Origin: Megascapheus bottae
Taxonomy: Eukaryota > Chordata > Mammalia > Rodentia > Geomyidae
Assembly: GCA_024803745.1 (NCBI GenBank)
Contig: JANJXV010000101.1
Coordinates: 770,001-834,000 of the forward strand
DNA length: 64,000 bases
Reading direction: 5' to 3'
Shown here: positions 46,349 to 56,924 of the stretch, piece after piece
How positions within the stretch are numbered: position 1 is the first letter of the stretch
How the letters are laid out: every line of letters begins with the position of its first letter
Notes under the pieces: model-generated
Told to the model about the DNA's origin: nothing
Database searches by the model: none
What the model saw: only the letters and a program-made list of their open reading frames with translations
Position numbers and translations under genes: made by a program

Positions 46349-47094
46349 TTACCCACCTTTATTCAGCAGTGTTACGAGCCTATTCGCTACCTTCTCTTTC
46401 TTCTGTCTTCAATACTCCACTTCCAGCACACAGGGGGACTTTACCTCTCTCCTCACATTTCTATTCCAGATCCAGAACACTATTTCTTCCGCCCCTTTTT
46501 GCTTTTCCTGCCACCTCATTTTTAATATAAGCATTGATGATTTTAATTCCTAGTGTATCCTACACATGCCCAATCTCTTACTTTTCTATTCTTATTATTG
46601 TTTCTGATTTTTATTTACCATACTTAAATGTATAGTTTGTCTTTGAAGTATTGTTATTGTAACCATGGTCTTCTCTCTTCTGAGTGGTAGTGAGGAAATG
46701 GAGATTTGTGTGTGGCATATAAACAACGGGCTTGATTTTGTAAGGGTAGTATTTTGTGTTCTCATATAAGATCTGAGATTAGAGAAGACATAGAAAGGGA
46801 AAGGGGAGTTAAGAAAGAGGTTGATACATAAAGTGGCAACTCCTTTTTTGTACACCTACTTAAAGATAGTTTTTAAAAAAAAACACAAAAATTAACTAGA
46901 TCTAAAATACTTGGGCATAAGAAATTATACAGGTCTCTAGGCATTCACATATAGTGAAACCAAAGGAGGAGACAGGAGAAGAACAGAAAGGCACACTGCC
47001 TATGTGCATCTGATCATCCAAAATACTATATATCCACATGAACTCCAGGAAATGAAAGTGAGGGTTTTTTTTTCTTTTTAGTTTCTCTTGTATT

Positions 47095-47375
47095 TCCATT
47101 TTGTTCTGTCTGTTTATCTGTCTGTGGGAGTTTAAAGGGAGGCACAGAAATGGAGAGACAAAGGATAAACAAATGCAGCAGTGGGGCTCACTGGACACTA
47201 TGCTGAAAATTGTTGAATACAAGTTGTGTACAACTTGTGAGTGGGGGAATGGGAGGGAAAGCCTGAGAGAGAGCAAGGGAAGAGGTGACATTACCCAAAA
47301 AAGAAGTGTACTTTTTACCGAACTGTAGCCCGTCTGTACATCCCCTTCCCTATAATTTTTAAAATTACAATTACT
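47095..47375 (+). mobile_element. Old L1-type 3' UTR
   Basis: 'cactggacactatgctgaaa', a G-rich stretch at 47239-47285, 'aagaagtgtactttttaccg' and a terminus 'aactgtagcccgtctgtaca' resemble an older L1 3' UTR. The terminus is close to that of the element at 24.15 kb. Confidence 0.52.
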
Positions 47376-47817
47376 TTTAAAAGGGAGTTGACATGATATG
47401 AACATTCAGAATGTCACAGCAGAACCCATTGCTTTGTACATTAATGTGTATCAATAAGAAAATGCCAAAAGGGTAAGCTCATGATAACTAAATGAAACTA
47501 TTCTTTCTGGAGAAAGAAGCTAATAGGAGAAAAGTGAACTTAAACATTATATGCAGGAGGAAATAAAAAGGTATTTTCAAACTTATGGTAAGAAATAATA
47601 CTTTGAAACTTTTTTTCACTGCTAACAGAATTCTGAAAGGCCATGGGGAAATTAAAACATCATCCACATTTTCCTGGGGGGGGAATCTTTTATCCAGACA
47701 GAATACTGCAAATGCAAAAATTTTAATTGCATTGTCATCATATCTAACCGAGGAAGGTGTTCCTTTCTAAATTTTTTTGTCTAAAGCATCCTCTCAGAAC
47801 ATTTTTGAGGAGAAAAA

Positions 47818-48006
47818 ACTGCATATTTGTTTATTTGAAATTGGATAGGAAAGGGGGGAAAACAAGATGAGAGTGGGGGTGGAGGAGGGAAATGGGGACC
47901 AAGACATGAGAAAGGGTATCAATGTATGTGAAGTAATGCACCTCCCATCTAGCAAATGTAATGTAACCCTTCTATTAATTACATTAAATATTATATGCAA
48001 AAAAAG
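47818..48006 (+). mobile_element. Lineage-specific L1, last 190 bases
   Basis: 'gtttatttgaaattggatag', a G-rich tract at 47851-47896, 'gtatcaatgtatgtgaagta' and 'ttctattaattacattaaat' with an A-run. Confidence 0.9.
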
Positions 48007-48083
48007 ATGTCTAGGAGAAATCCTTTGACAACCTGAGTTAATATAATGGAATGCTATTGGAAAGTGAATATATAGATGTAGTT

Positions 48084-48087
<4 letters not shown>

Positions 48088-48130
<43 letters not shown>
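48088..48130. repeat. (TA)n(CA)n microsatellite
   Basis: About sixteen TA units followed by five CA units. Confidence 0.92.
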
Positions 48131-48230
48131 GCTGTGACATTGCCATTCATAAGCAAATGATAATTTAGCTTTGTCTTCAAGTGAGATTGAATATAAACTG
48201 ACTTTCAAGTTCAAAAAGCCATCGTTAATC

Positions 48231-48610
48231 TTCATACATAAGGACATATAATGTGAAGCCAATTGAAAGGACCTCCAGGATAGTGAAACAAAAGCCATAT
48301 ACTGAATGATTGTTGTCCTTAATGTACTATGTTGTCTCTCATCTCCTTTGCTGTCCCTTGGTTATCTCACATTGGTATAGTATCTCACTTTGTTATCTGA
48401 TATATTGAATTTATTTGTATTTGGATATTTGAAATTTAATAGGGAAGGGGGGAAAACCAAGACGGGTGGGGGGTGTGGGGGGGGAGGGAAATGGGTACCA
48501 AGACATGTGAAAGGGTATCAATGTATGTGAATTAATGCACCTTCTATCTGGCAAATATCGTGTAACCCTTTTACTAATTACAATAAAAAAAAAGGTAAAA
48601 AAAAAAACAC
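48231..48610 (+). mobile_element. Lineage-specific L1, 3' UTR with A-tail (first of a tandem pair)
   Basis: Starts after the ORF2 stop region ('acataaggacatataatgtg') and contains the variants 'ctcacattggtatagtatct' and 'gtatttggatatttgaaatt'. It has a G-rich tract (48442-48488) and a double A-run at its end. Confidence 0.92.
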
Positions 48611-48633
48611 AGACCTAGCTCCCTTCGTTACCT

Positions 48634-48888
48634 GTGCCTTGGTTATCTCACATTGGTATAGTATCTCACTTTGTTATCTGATATATTGAATTTATTTGTA
48701 TTTGGATATTTGAAATTTGATAGGGAAGGGGGGAAAACCAAGACGGGTGGGGGGTGTGGGGGGGAGGGAAATGGGTACCAAGACCTGTGAAAGGGTATCA
48801 ATGTATGTGAATTAATGCAACTTCTATCTGGCAAATATCATGTAACCCTTTTACCAATTACAATAAAAAATAAAATAAAAAAAAACAA
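48634..48888 (+). mobile_element. Second, near-identical L1 3' UTR in tandem
   Basis: Repeats the preceding copy from the ctcacattggtatag block to the tail at an offset of 281 bases. I count only about six differences in roughly 240 bases and the same subfamily variants. The two are separated by about 25 bases of non-L1 sequence. Confidence 0.92.
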
Positions 48889-48899
48889 GGTGGTAAGTT

Positions 48900-51515
48900 T
48901 GCAGTAAGGAGGGAAAGAAGGAAGTTGAAGTGTACAGTAGAGACAAGAAAGGCTACCACAACCACTTAGGTAAGAGTTCTGACCAGCCATTTCAACTGTC
49001 TCCAACTTACTACTCTAGAAGGATCTTCTTCTCGCTAGGGTACGGTGATCAGCGTTTGGAGTTCTTTACTTTCCCCTTCTCTGACCTGTGGCCTTAGGAA
49101 TTGAATCCATTTCAAGTAGTGCCTATGTACTGATGTGATCCCCAGTGTTCATCTTGAGTACTGCCTGTGCTCTTTTGATATGGACATGTGGGCCATCTAA
49201 TGCACCACTGCTAATACAGGACCCTTGAACATGTGCCCCACGTCAGCCATGCCAGCCAGTCAGAATCAATGGCAGCACCACCTACTTACTTCTGTTTTCC
49301 CCAACAACATTCTAGTCAAAACAACTCTTCCCTGTCACTCCCAAAGGTCTTCCACAGGCACGTTTGTTCCCTAGCATTCATTCCCCACACTGCCAGACAC
49401 AGGCATTTCCTTTTCTTTTGAAGAACAGCAACTTGCCACATCACAATTCTGAGGAAACATTTACTATGGTTTACCTCTGCTCCTAGAACCAACTCTTACT
49501 GTAGTCAAAAGTCCCTGCATCATCTGTTCCCTCCCAATGACCACTTTTCCTCCTCCTCCTCCTCTATTCAAAATATACCAGTGCCTTGAGCATGGGAAGT
49601 CCCATTGGAACGGAGCCCATGAAGTCATTCTCTTTTCACTCTTAGGGAAAGGATTTTAAATAAAATTCAAAGTTTCTCTTGGATGCTATATCATAATCTC
49701 TGGTTTGGTTCTTTGTACACTGTCCCTCTTTCTGTCCTTGGAGTCAGTCCTTCAAAAACCCTTGTCATTGCAAATTCCTCTCCTTATCTGGAAATTATGT
49801 TCCCATCTCCACACAGGATCCACTGCTTTTCCCTATACAGGACTGACAGTGATCCACAATTAAATATTCCAGGATGCGTTCTGATTTGATTACTCATTCT
49901 AGTAAAAGGCCACATGGGCTTCTACAAAACACTGCACAGTGGGAGAAGGGTTTGGCAATTCAAATCAAGATGATCCTGAAGACTTTGCATATATTTGTTT
50001 CCTCCATTAGTCTGCTCTCTGAACATACAATATTTACTGCCTCCATTGGTCTGCTCTCTATACCTATATTTACTGCCCCTGTAGTATATCAGGCATCATA
50101 TACATTTTGAAGGGTGACTATCAGCAAATGTAGGTGAAAAGTACACCTTACTCCTGCAACCACTCATGATACTCATATGTCCAAATACACTTCAAATGAA
50201 AACCAGTATCTGCTCTAATGCAAATTGATCTGCAAACCTTCCTTGGTTCATAGTACACATAACATATTACATTTTAATGTAGATCTGTTTCATTATCTCT
50301 GTACATGCTCTTTTCCACATTAAATTAGGTCTTATCCTTCTGTATCACAAGAGTAGACTATAGCACAGTATCAGCAACACAAATATTTGCCTCACATTAC
50401 CAACTCAAAAGACACAAAATGACTGGGAAAAAAAACCTTCAAAATATCTCTGTTTTTTCCATTTACCTTCATCCAAATTCCCCTCCATCCCCCCATTTCC
50501 TCATGACCGCTTTCAATTGTTAAAAGGAGCACATCATGGAGAGAGGAGGATGGATTTTTCTTCTACTCTATAAATACATACTTCGTAGACATATGTATAC
50601 AAATATACATATTGCATAAGCAAATTTAATGTATCTTAAAATATAATTTATAAGAGGACAACACTTTTCCAAATGCAACTCAGCAATATGAATTTTTAAA
50701 ATAGGGTTGTTTCACAGTCATTGGGTGACTGAAAGGTGACTTTCACCCGCAACTACATTAGTTAGTCAGCAATTCAATTTTGTCAGATCTGTAAGAGGGG
50801 GTAATAGCTGCAAATTGTCCTGACAGATGCTACCAGCTGCTTCTGTAAAGCAACAGTTATACAACTTGCTCTCTCTCAGTTTGAAGCAGAAAGAAAAAAA
50901 TTTTCTTTAACAGTTATTTTCCATTTTCAAGTTTGGAATTAAAAGTCTGAAACTGCCTCTGTGCACAGTACACAAAAGCCAGTTCACAAAAGCTACTCTG
51001 ATACATAATTTTAACTGCTGACTCATTTTTTCACAATTTGACCACATTTTAATGTTTCCATGAAATTTTACACTACATCTGAAATAATACCGCATTTTTT
51101 TCAAGAACTGTTCAGATCCTTCACTTCATGAAGCCTAAAAACCATGGTGAGTGGTGTGTTCAGTGTATAATGCAGGGAGTACTTGCCACAGGTCCAAGCA
51201 GGAGAAACTGAAGTTCCAGGAAATCAGAATGTGACTACTACAAAATAAGTGTCTTGATTCCTGTTCCTTCATTCAACAACAGTAACATTCAACTCCACAT
51301 GAGAAAACCATTCATATCAGGAAATCATTCTACCTTTAATTCATGCTATTTATTCAAACTCAACAACACCACCTGTGATTTTCATGGTCTCCAGAGTGTC
51401 ATGCATATGCTCTGTTCTTATAACTCAGTCTTACTCCCAAGGCATGGCGCACTGACTATCTTCTCCTGGGAGGACTTCCTCGAAATTCTTCAGCAGCCCA
51501 TTCTCCAGCTCAGAA
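48900..51515. other. Unrecognised unique sequence
   Basis: About 2.6 kb with no gene or confident repeat apart from the small tandem duplication at 50.0 kb. The part at 50.70-51.10 kb is repeat-free with E-box and TAAT-like cores. The weak 'ttaggaattgaatcc' at 49.1 kb could be an old ID fragment. Confidence 0.35.
50001..50075. repeat. Two-copy tandem duplication, 36-39 base unit
   Basis: 'cctccattagtctgctctct' with 'aatatttactg' is repeated as 'cctccattggtctgctctct' with 'tatatttactg'. A three-base indel separates the two units. Confidence 0.8.
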
Positions 51516-51517
51516 TC

Positions 51518-52292
51518 ATTTTAATATATTTTTATTGTACTTAATAGAAGGGTTACATTATATTCACCAGATAGAAGATGCTTTACTTCATAAACATTGA
51601 TACCCTTTCTCATGTCTTGGTCCCCATTTCCCTCCCCCGACCCTCATCTTGTTTTCCCCCCTTCCCTATCCAATTTCAAATAACCAAATAAACATATATA
51701 CAATATATCAGATAACAAGGTAAAATACTGTAACAATTCGAGGTAACCAAGGGACAGCAAAAGAGATGAGAGATAACATAGTACATTAAGGACAACAATC
51801 ACTCATTATATGGCTGTTGTTTCTATATCCTGGAGGACCTTTCATTTAGCATCATACTATATGGCCTTATGTATCTAGGTTTTGTTCTATTGGAAATCTC
51901 TGCTAGGAGAGCCTAAGGTTTCTACTGATTATGACAAATGAGGGAAACCATTGAGCCTATGTTCCTTTGAGTCTGGCTTACTTCACTTAAAATGATTTTA
52001 TTCTAAGTCTTTCCATCTCCTTACAAATGGGGCGATGTCGTTCTTTCTGACAGCAGCATAGAATTCCATTGTGTATAAATACCACATCTTGTTGATCCAC
52101 TCATTAACTGCGGGGCATCTGGGTTGGTTCCATATCTTTGCTATGGTAAATAGTGCTGCAATGAACGTCATTGTGATAGTGGATGTGGTATGTCCTTGTT
52201 TCTGGACAACAGGGTAAATGCCAACTAGTGGAATTGCTGGGTCATAGGGGAGCTCTAGGTTAAGTCTTTTGAGGAACCACCTGTCAGGAAGG
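51518..52292 (-). mobile_element. Lineage-specific L1, 3' end, minus strand (about 0.78 kb)
   Basis: Runs from the reversed tail ('aatatatttttattgtactt'), through the C-rich tract at 51630-51663, into reversed ORF2 C-terminal sequence ('ttctgacagcagcatagaat', 'catctgggttggttccatat', 'aatgccaactagtggaattg'). It shares with the copy at 53.32 kb the variant 'attatattcaccagatagaa', marking one subfamily. Confidence 0.9.
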
Positions 52293-52795
52293 CTCTTTTC
52301 CTTTGTTTTGCAGAAACTGTTCTGTATTCAAACAGAACCCTACCTGTATTAATCACTTCTGGAAAGGATTGTACTGCACCACCTAGCAAAAACCCTGAGA
52401 AACTTCAGCTTCCTGAACAACTAGCTGCAAAAAACTATGAAACGTAAGTAATACATTCCTTCAGCATTTGAAATGCTCATCAACTCCAGCCTTCACTCAC
52501 TCTATTCATGAACAATATTCTTATGCCATCTTGTCCCTTACCTCTCGGAAAGTTAATAACCTTTGCTTCCTCTCTTACCACTTGGACACTTGGTGATTTC
52601 TTTCCCATATCTTACATGCTAACTTAAGCTCCCAGACTTAACAACAAAGAGGTTTTATTATAACAGTTCTAAACACGCATATATTTTGACCATATTTATT
52701 CTTTTTTTAATCTCTGCTCCTCTTGTTCATTTCTGGTTGCGTATCAAGCTCATGATTAAAAATGAAATTAATGTCCCCTAAGATATATTCCTCTT

Positions 52796-53304
52796 TGTTA
52801 TGGCTGGTATCTAAAATGTTGCCCCAAAGCTATATGCTAAAGATTCGATTGCCTGCTGATATGCTTTTTACAAAGTGGTGGGATCATGAAAACTTTGTTC
52901 TCACCAAAGGATCAACCTACTCATGTGTCCATAATTTGATGAGCTATTGGGAAGGGATAAAAACTTTCCAATTTGAGCTGGGACTTAAGGTTGTTAAATG
53001 CATCCCTGAAATGTGTCCTTGTAAATGATGTTTGTTCTGCTCTCTTCTCTCTCCTATTTCTCTTCTATCTCTGCTCTCCAGTCTTCAATTCTCTTTCTCC
53101 TTCTTCCACTTCTCTCCTTTTTCTCTTCTCTCTCTCTCTCCTGCCTACTTAACGTGAATAAATGGCTTCCTCCTCCACATATTCCTGCTACCATGATGTT
53201 CTGCTTCTCCCCAAAGCAGACTGAAACTATATCCCAAAACAAATGTTGCCACCGTTAAGCTGATTTTCTTAGGTATTTTGCCATGGAGCTAGAAGGCTAG
53301 CACA
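52796..53304 (+). mobile_element. MaLR-type LTR, apparently complete (509 bases)
   Basis: Begins TGTTATGG and ends ...AGCACA, so it has the TG...CA ends of an LTR. Inside are 'ttgccccaaagctatatgct', a CT-rich stretch at 53040-53148, 'ccatgatgttctgcttctcc' and 'ttcttaggtattttgccatg', all typical of MST/MLT-like MaLR LTRs as I recall them. The overlapping open frames (88 and 77 codons) are LTR read-through. No internal region follows, so it is a solo LTR. Confidence 0.7.
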
Positions 53305-53319
53305 TTCATTTACTAGCTA

Positions 53320-53970
53320 TTTTTTCATATATTTTTATTGTGATTAATAGAAGGGTTACATTATATTCACCAGATAGAAGATGCAATACTTCACAAACAT
53401 TGATACCCTTTCTCATGTCTTGGTCCCCATTTCCCTCTCCCCACCCCTGCCCCTCATCTTGTTTTCCCTGCTTCCTTATCTATCCGATTTCAAATAACTA
53501 AATAAGCATATATACACTATATCCGATAACAAGGTGAAATACTGTAACAATATAAGATAGCAGAGGGACAGCAAAAGAGATGAGAGATAACATAGTACAT
53601 TAAAGACAACAATCACTCATTATATGGCTTGTGTTTCTATATCCTGGAGGTCCTTTCATGTAGTGTCATACTATGTGACCTTGTGTATCTAGGTTTTGCT
53701 CTATTGGAAATCTCTGCTAGGAGAGCCCAAGGTATCTACTGATTATGACAAATGAGGGAAACCATTGAGCCTATGTTCCTTTGAGTCTGGCTTACTTCAC
53801 TTAATATGATTTTTCTAAGTCTTTCCATATCCTTACAGATGGGGCAATGTCAGTCTTTCTGACAGCAGCCTAGAATTCCATTGTGTATAAATTCCACATC
53901 TTGTGGATCCACTCATCAACTGAGGGGCATCTGGGTTGCTTCCATATCTTTGCTATAGTAAATAGTGCTA
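53320..53970 (-). mobile_element. Lineage-specific L1, 3' end, minus strand (about 0.65 kb)
   Basis: 'catatatttttattgtgatt', the C-rich tract at 53431-53456, and the ORF2 end in reverse ('tctgacagcagcctagaatt', 'gaggggcatctgggttgctt'). It follows the MaLR LTR by some 15 bases. Confidence 0.9.
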
Positions 53971-54099
53971 TCTAGATATTTTCTTTACCACTGTTTGCAA
54001 TACTTCATTGATATTATCTCAGAGGCACACTCTGACTCAACTTTCAGATCTTAATGATTCTTTTATTTCTTTACACAAATAAAATTTTCCATTGTCATT

Positions 54100-54330
54100 C
54101 AACTCTTCTACTCAGTAATCTTCAGTAGCTCTCTATTTCATCCAATAATAGGCCAAAATTTCTCCTGAACCAGGAAACAGAAACTTAAGTCTCTGAGCTA
54201 GCTAATTAAACTTCTAAATTTCAAAATCACCATCTATGCATATGTGTGGACATTTATATAGTAATATTCAAATGGTAAAAGTTTCTTTATAATCTTTTCT
54301 ATTCACCTAATGAATTATTCCCATCATCAT
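54100..54330 (+). mobile_element. Possible L2 fragment
   Basis: 'aatcttcagtagctctctat' and 'ataataggccaaaatttctc' resemble the L2 block before its 3' end. The match is weak and has no defined ends. Confidence 0.38.
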
Positions 54331-54339
54331 ATACTCTTC

Positions 54340-55715
54340 TACTCCTTGGTTATGATTCCCACTGTGATATCATTAACAATTCGTTATGGATCCCATTTCT
54401 TCTAAGTTTCTCTTCTTTCTACTTAGGATGGTTTTCTCACACCAGTAACCTTATGTTTGACCTAATTTTGATACGATTTTCTGACCCTGTTCGAGAGCTC
54501 AGACATCAAAGAGATATTCACCATCTTTCTAGAAACTGGCTTTGGTTTAACCCTAAAATGAGTAAATAGGTGTTCTTCATGAACTGCACTCAAAGCTTAC
54601 TTGCTACTTAAAGCAAGACCTCAAAAAACATCACAACTCATAAAATCAATAATATCACAGAGTTCTTTTGTAAAGAACTTCAAGCATTTACATATATGCA
54701 ATGAAACTGATGTGCAGTCAAAATGACAGAAACAGATGGTTCTGCCATCACTTTATATGACACTTGTTTCTCCAGGCAGGTGAACAGAAGGAACCAGTGG
54801 TAGAAGGTGAAAAGGGTCTTGCAATTTAGAACCCACTGAAGTATAAAATGCCACCAAACTTGTCTCAAATTAAAACACATTTTAGTTTCTTCATTTGAAA
54901 TCCTATACTGGGTAAGATTAAAAATCTCATAACTACCCAGATTTAAACTCTGAGCTTCTGATCATCCGAGGCCTGAAAATACTGGTTTGTGATGAACGGG
55001 TCTTAGGGAAACAGAAGGGGCATTTCCAATTCAAGATAAAACTATATCCATTGAGAATCTATATAACTGTCCAAACAAGAGTTTTCAAGATAAAATATCC
55101 AATTTATTTTAAAGTAAGATGTTTTAAATGTTCATATTCACCAAGTTTCACCAACTTACATATTCCTTTATTTAACAGTGATTTATTGATAAGAAATAAT
55201 ACAGTATAATGAACAGAGCACAATATCTGGTATTGTATACCTTGGGTTTCCTTTCCTACCTCCCCTACTTGTTGATTCTGTAGAACTATAGTCCTGGAAT
55301 AGAAGCCTGGCTTTATAAGATTCACTTTTCTCTACTGTCATGAAGCAGAATGTAGCATGTAAGTCCAGACAGTATTTGGCATTTTCTGAACAACTAAGTA
55401 TAAACTCACCTCCTTCACTCACGTTCCTTCTCCTGCCATGCCCTATTATGCACATGTTGAGCACAGTTCAACTCCAAAGTTCAGAGTGTGAAAAAGTTCA
55501 AACTTTATACTTAATGCTATGAATATTATCTCTCAGCCCAGAAAGCAGAATCACAATTCTGCCATTCTTTGGTGTCACTACTTTTCATCATTCACACTGC
55601 AGCTTAAATTTTGCACCCAAGAAAAGTCAAAACTTCCTGCCTACTAGCACATGGTGAATATTCATCCTTAGCGTCCATTCTTTCTTTCACAGTGTGTATC
55701 AATACTCCACTACCT
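54340..55715. other. Unrecognised unique sequence
   Basis: No gene or confident repeat recognised. Confidence 0.35.
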
Positions 55716-55723
55716 AAATATAA

Positions 55724-55726
<3 letters not shown>

Positions 55727-55775
<49 letters not shown>
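55727..55775. repeat. (TG)n microsatellite
   Basis: About 24 uninterrupted TG units, long enough to be polymorphic in length. Confidence 0.95.
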
Positions 55776-55776
<1 letters not shown>

Positions 55777-56615
55777 TAAGAGGCCTGGAAACACATTTTT
55801 CTTGGTATATCTATCTGGCAATTCTCCTTGGAGATTCCTCACTCATTTCTGTGTCCATCTTTATATGGTTCTCTTCCCTCAGGATTCCTATGTCCAACTG
55901 TCCTTCTCCCTTCTCTAAAAAGATATCCAGTCCTTAGATTGATGGCTCACAGTCATTGGTAATCATCTCATGCTAACTGCATCTGCTATGACTGTTTCCA
56001 ATAAGGTTTCAGTCACAAGTACAGGATTAACAGTGGAAAGCACCAAGGAAAGCTTAGCACCCTTTTGGAGTAACCAAGGAAAAATATAAGCCAAAATGAA
56101 TCTAACCATGATAGCTTTCTTTTGTTTTCTACTTTCAATATTACCCACGTGATTAGTAATAACATAACTCACTAATTTGTAATTTTCTTCTATCTATAGT
56201 TGGTTCCAGTTGGAAATGGAAGTGATGGGTTGCGCTCTGGCTTAGTGAATTAACCCTATTTTTGATCAACTTTCCATAAAATCTAACTAAAAGTGCCTAT
56301 ATTATAGCAAATTTGATAATTAAATGATATTTTAAGAGCCTGGAGAAACTGGTAACACTAAACAGTTATCTACTGGATGGGACCCAAAAAGTGATTAATG
56401 TTACCTACCCATCATGCCCAAGTCCTGGAGTGCTAAAGCACTCCAGTTCTTGTATCTGGGTCAGACTTGATCAACGTCCAAAATAAATTAAAAATATAGA
56501 AAACATTTTTAACAATATTGTCCATTCAGCCCTTAAGAACAATTGAAGTTTGCACTGCTAATTCTGATGAAATAACAAAAAAGACCATAATGAAAATATA
56601 CGCGCAGTCTAAAAG

Positions 56616-56918
56616 ATTTACAATAGAGCAAAATCTTGATACATAAGAACATATAATGTGAAGCTTATTGAAAGGACCTCCAGGATGGTGAAACAAAAGC
56701 CATATAATGAATGATTGTTGTCCTTAATGTACTATGTTGTCTCTCATCTCCTTTGCTGTCGTTGGTTATCTCATATTGGTATAGTATCTCACTTTGTTAT
56801 CTGATATATTGAATTTATTTGTATTTGGATATTTGAAATTTTGTAGGGAAGGGGGGAAAACCAAGACGGGTGGGGGGTGTGGGGGGGGAGGGAAACGGGT
56901 ACCAAGACATGTGAAAGA
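56616..56918 (+). mobile_element. L1 3' UTR lacking its own 3' tail
   Basis: Follows the same subfamily as the pair at 48.2-48.9 kb ('tggtatagtatctcactttg', G-rich tract at 56847-56892), but breaks off after 'accaagacatgtgaaag' at about 56918. The last 70-90 bases and the A-tail, present in the other tailed copies, are missing. Confidence 0.88.
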
Positions 56919-56924
56919 CATTTG

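Noticed and set aside
46117..46530. Leu/Phe-rich and Glu/Lys-rich frames on the two strands
   Set aside because: They are translations of a GA-rich simple repeat.
46902..47405. 167-codon minus-strand open frame
   Set aside because: It runs antisense through an old L1-like 3' UTR and a T-run, with no domain recognised.
53025..53258. 77-codon Ser/Leu-rich frame
   Set aside because: It falls inside the CT-rich part of the MaLR LTR.
55611..55937. Alternating Cys-Val frame
   Set aside because: It is a translation of the (TG)n microsatellite.
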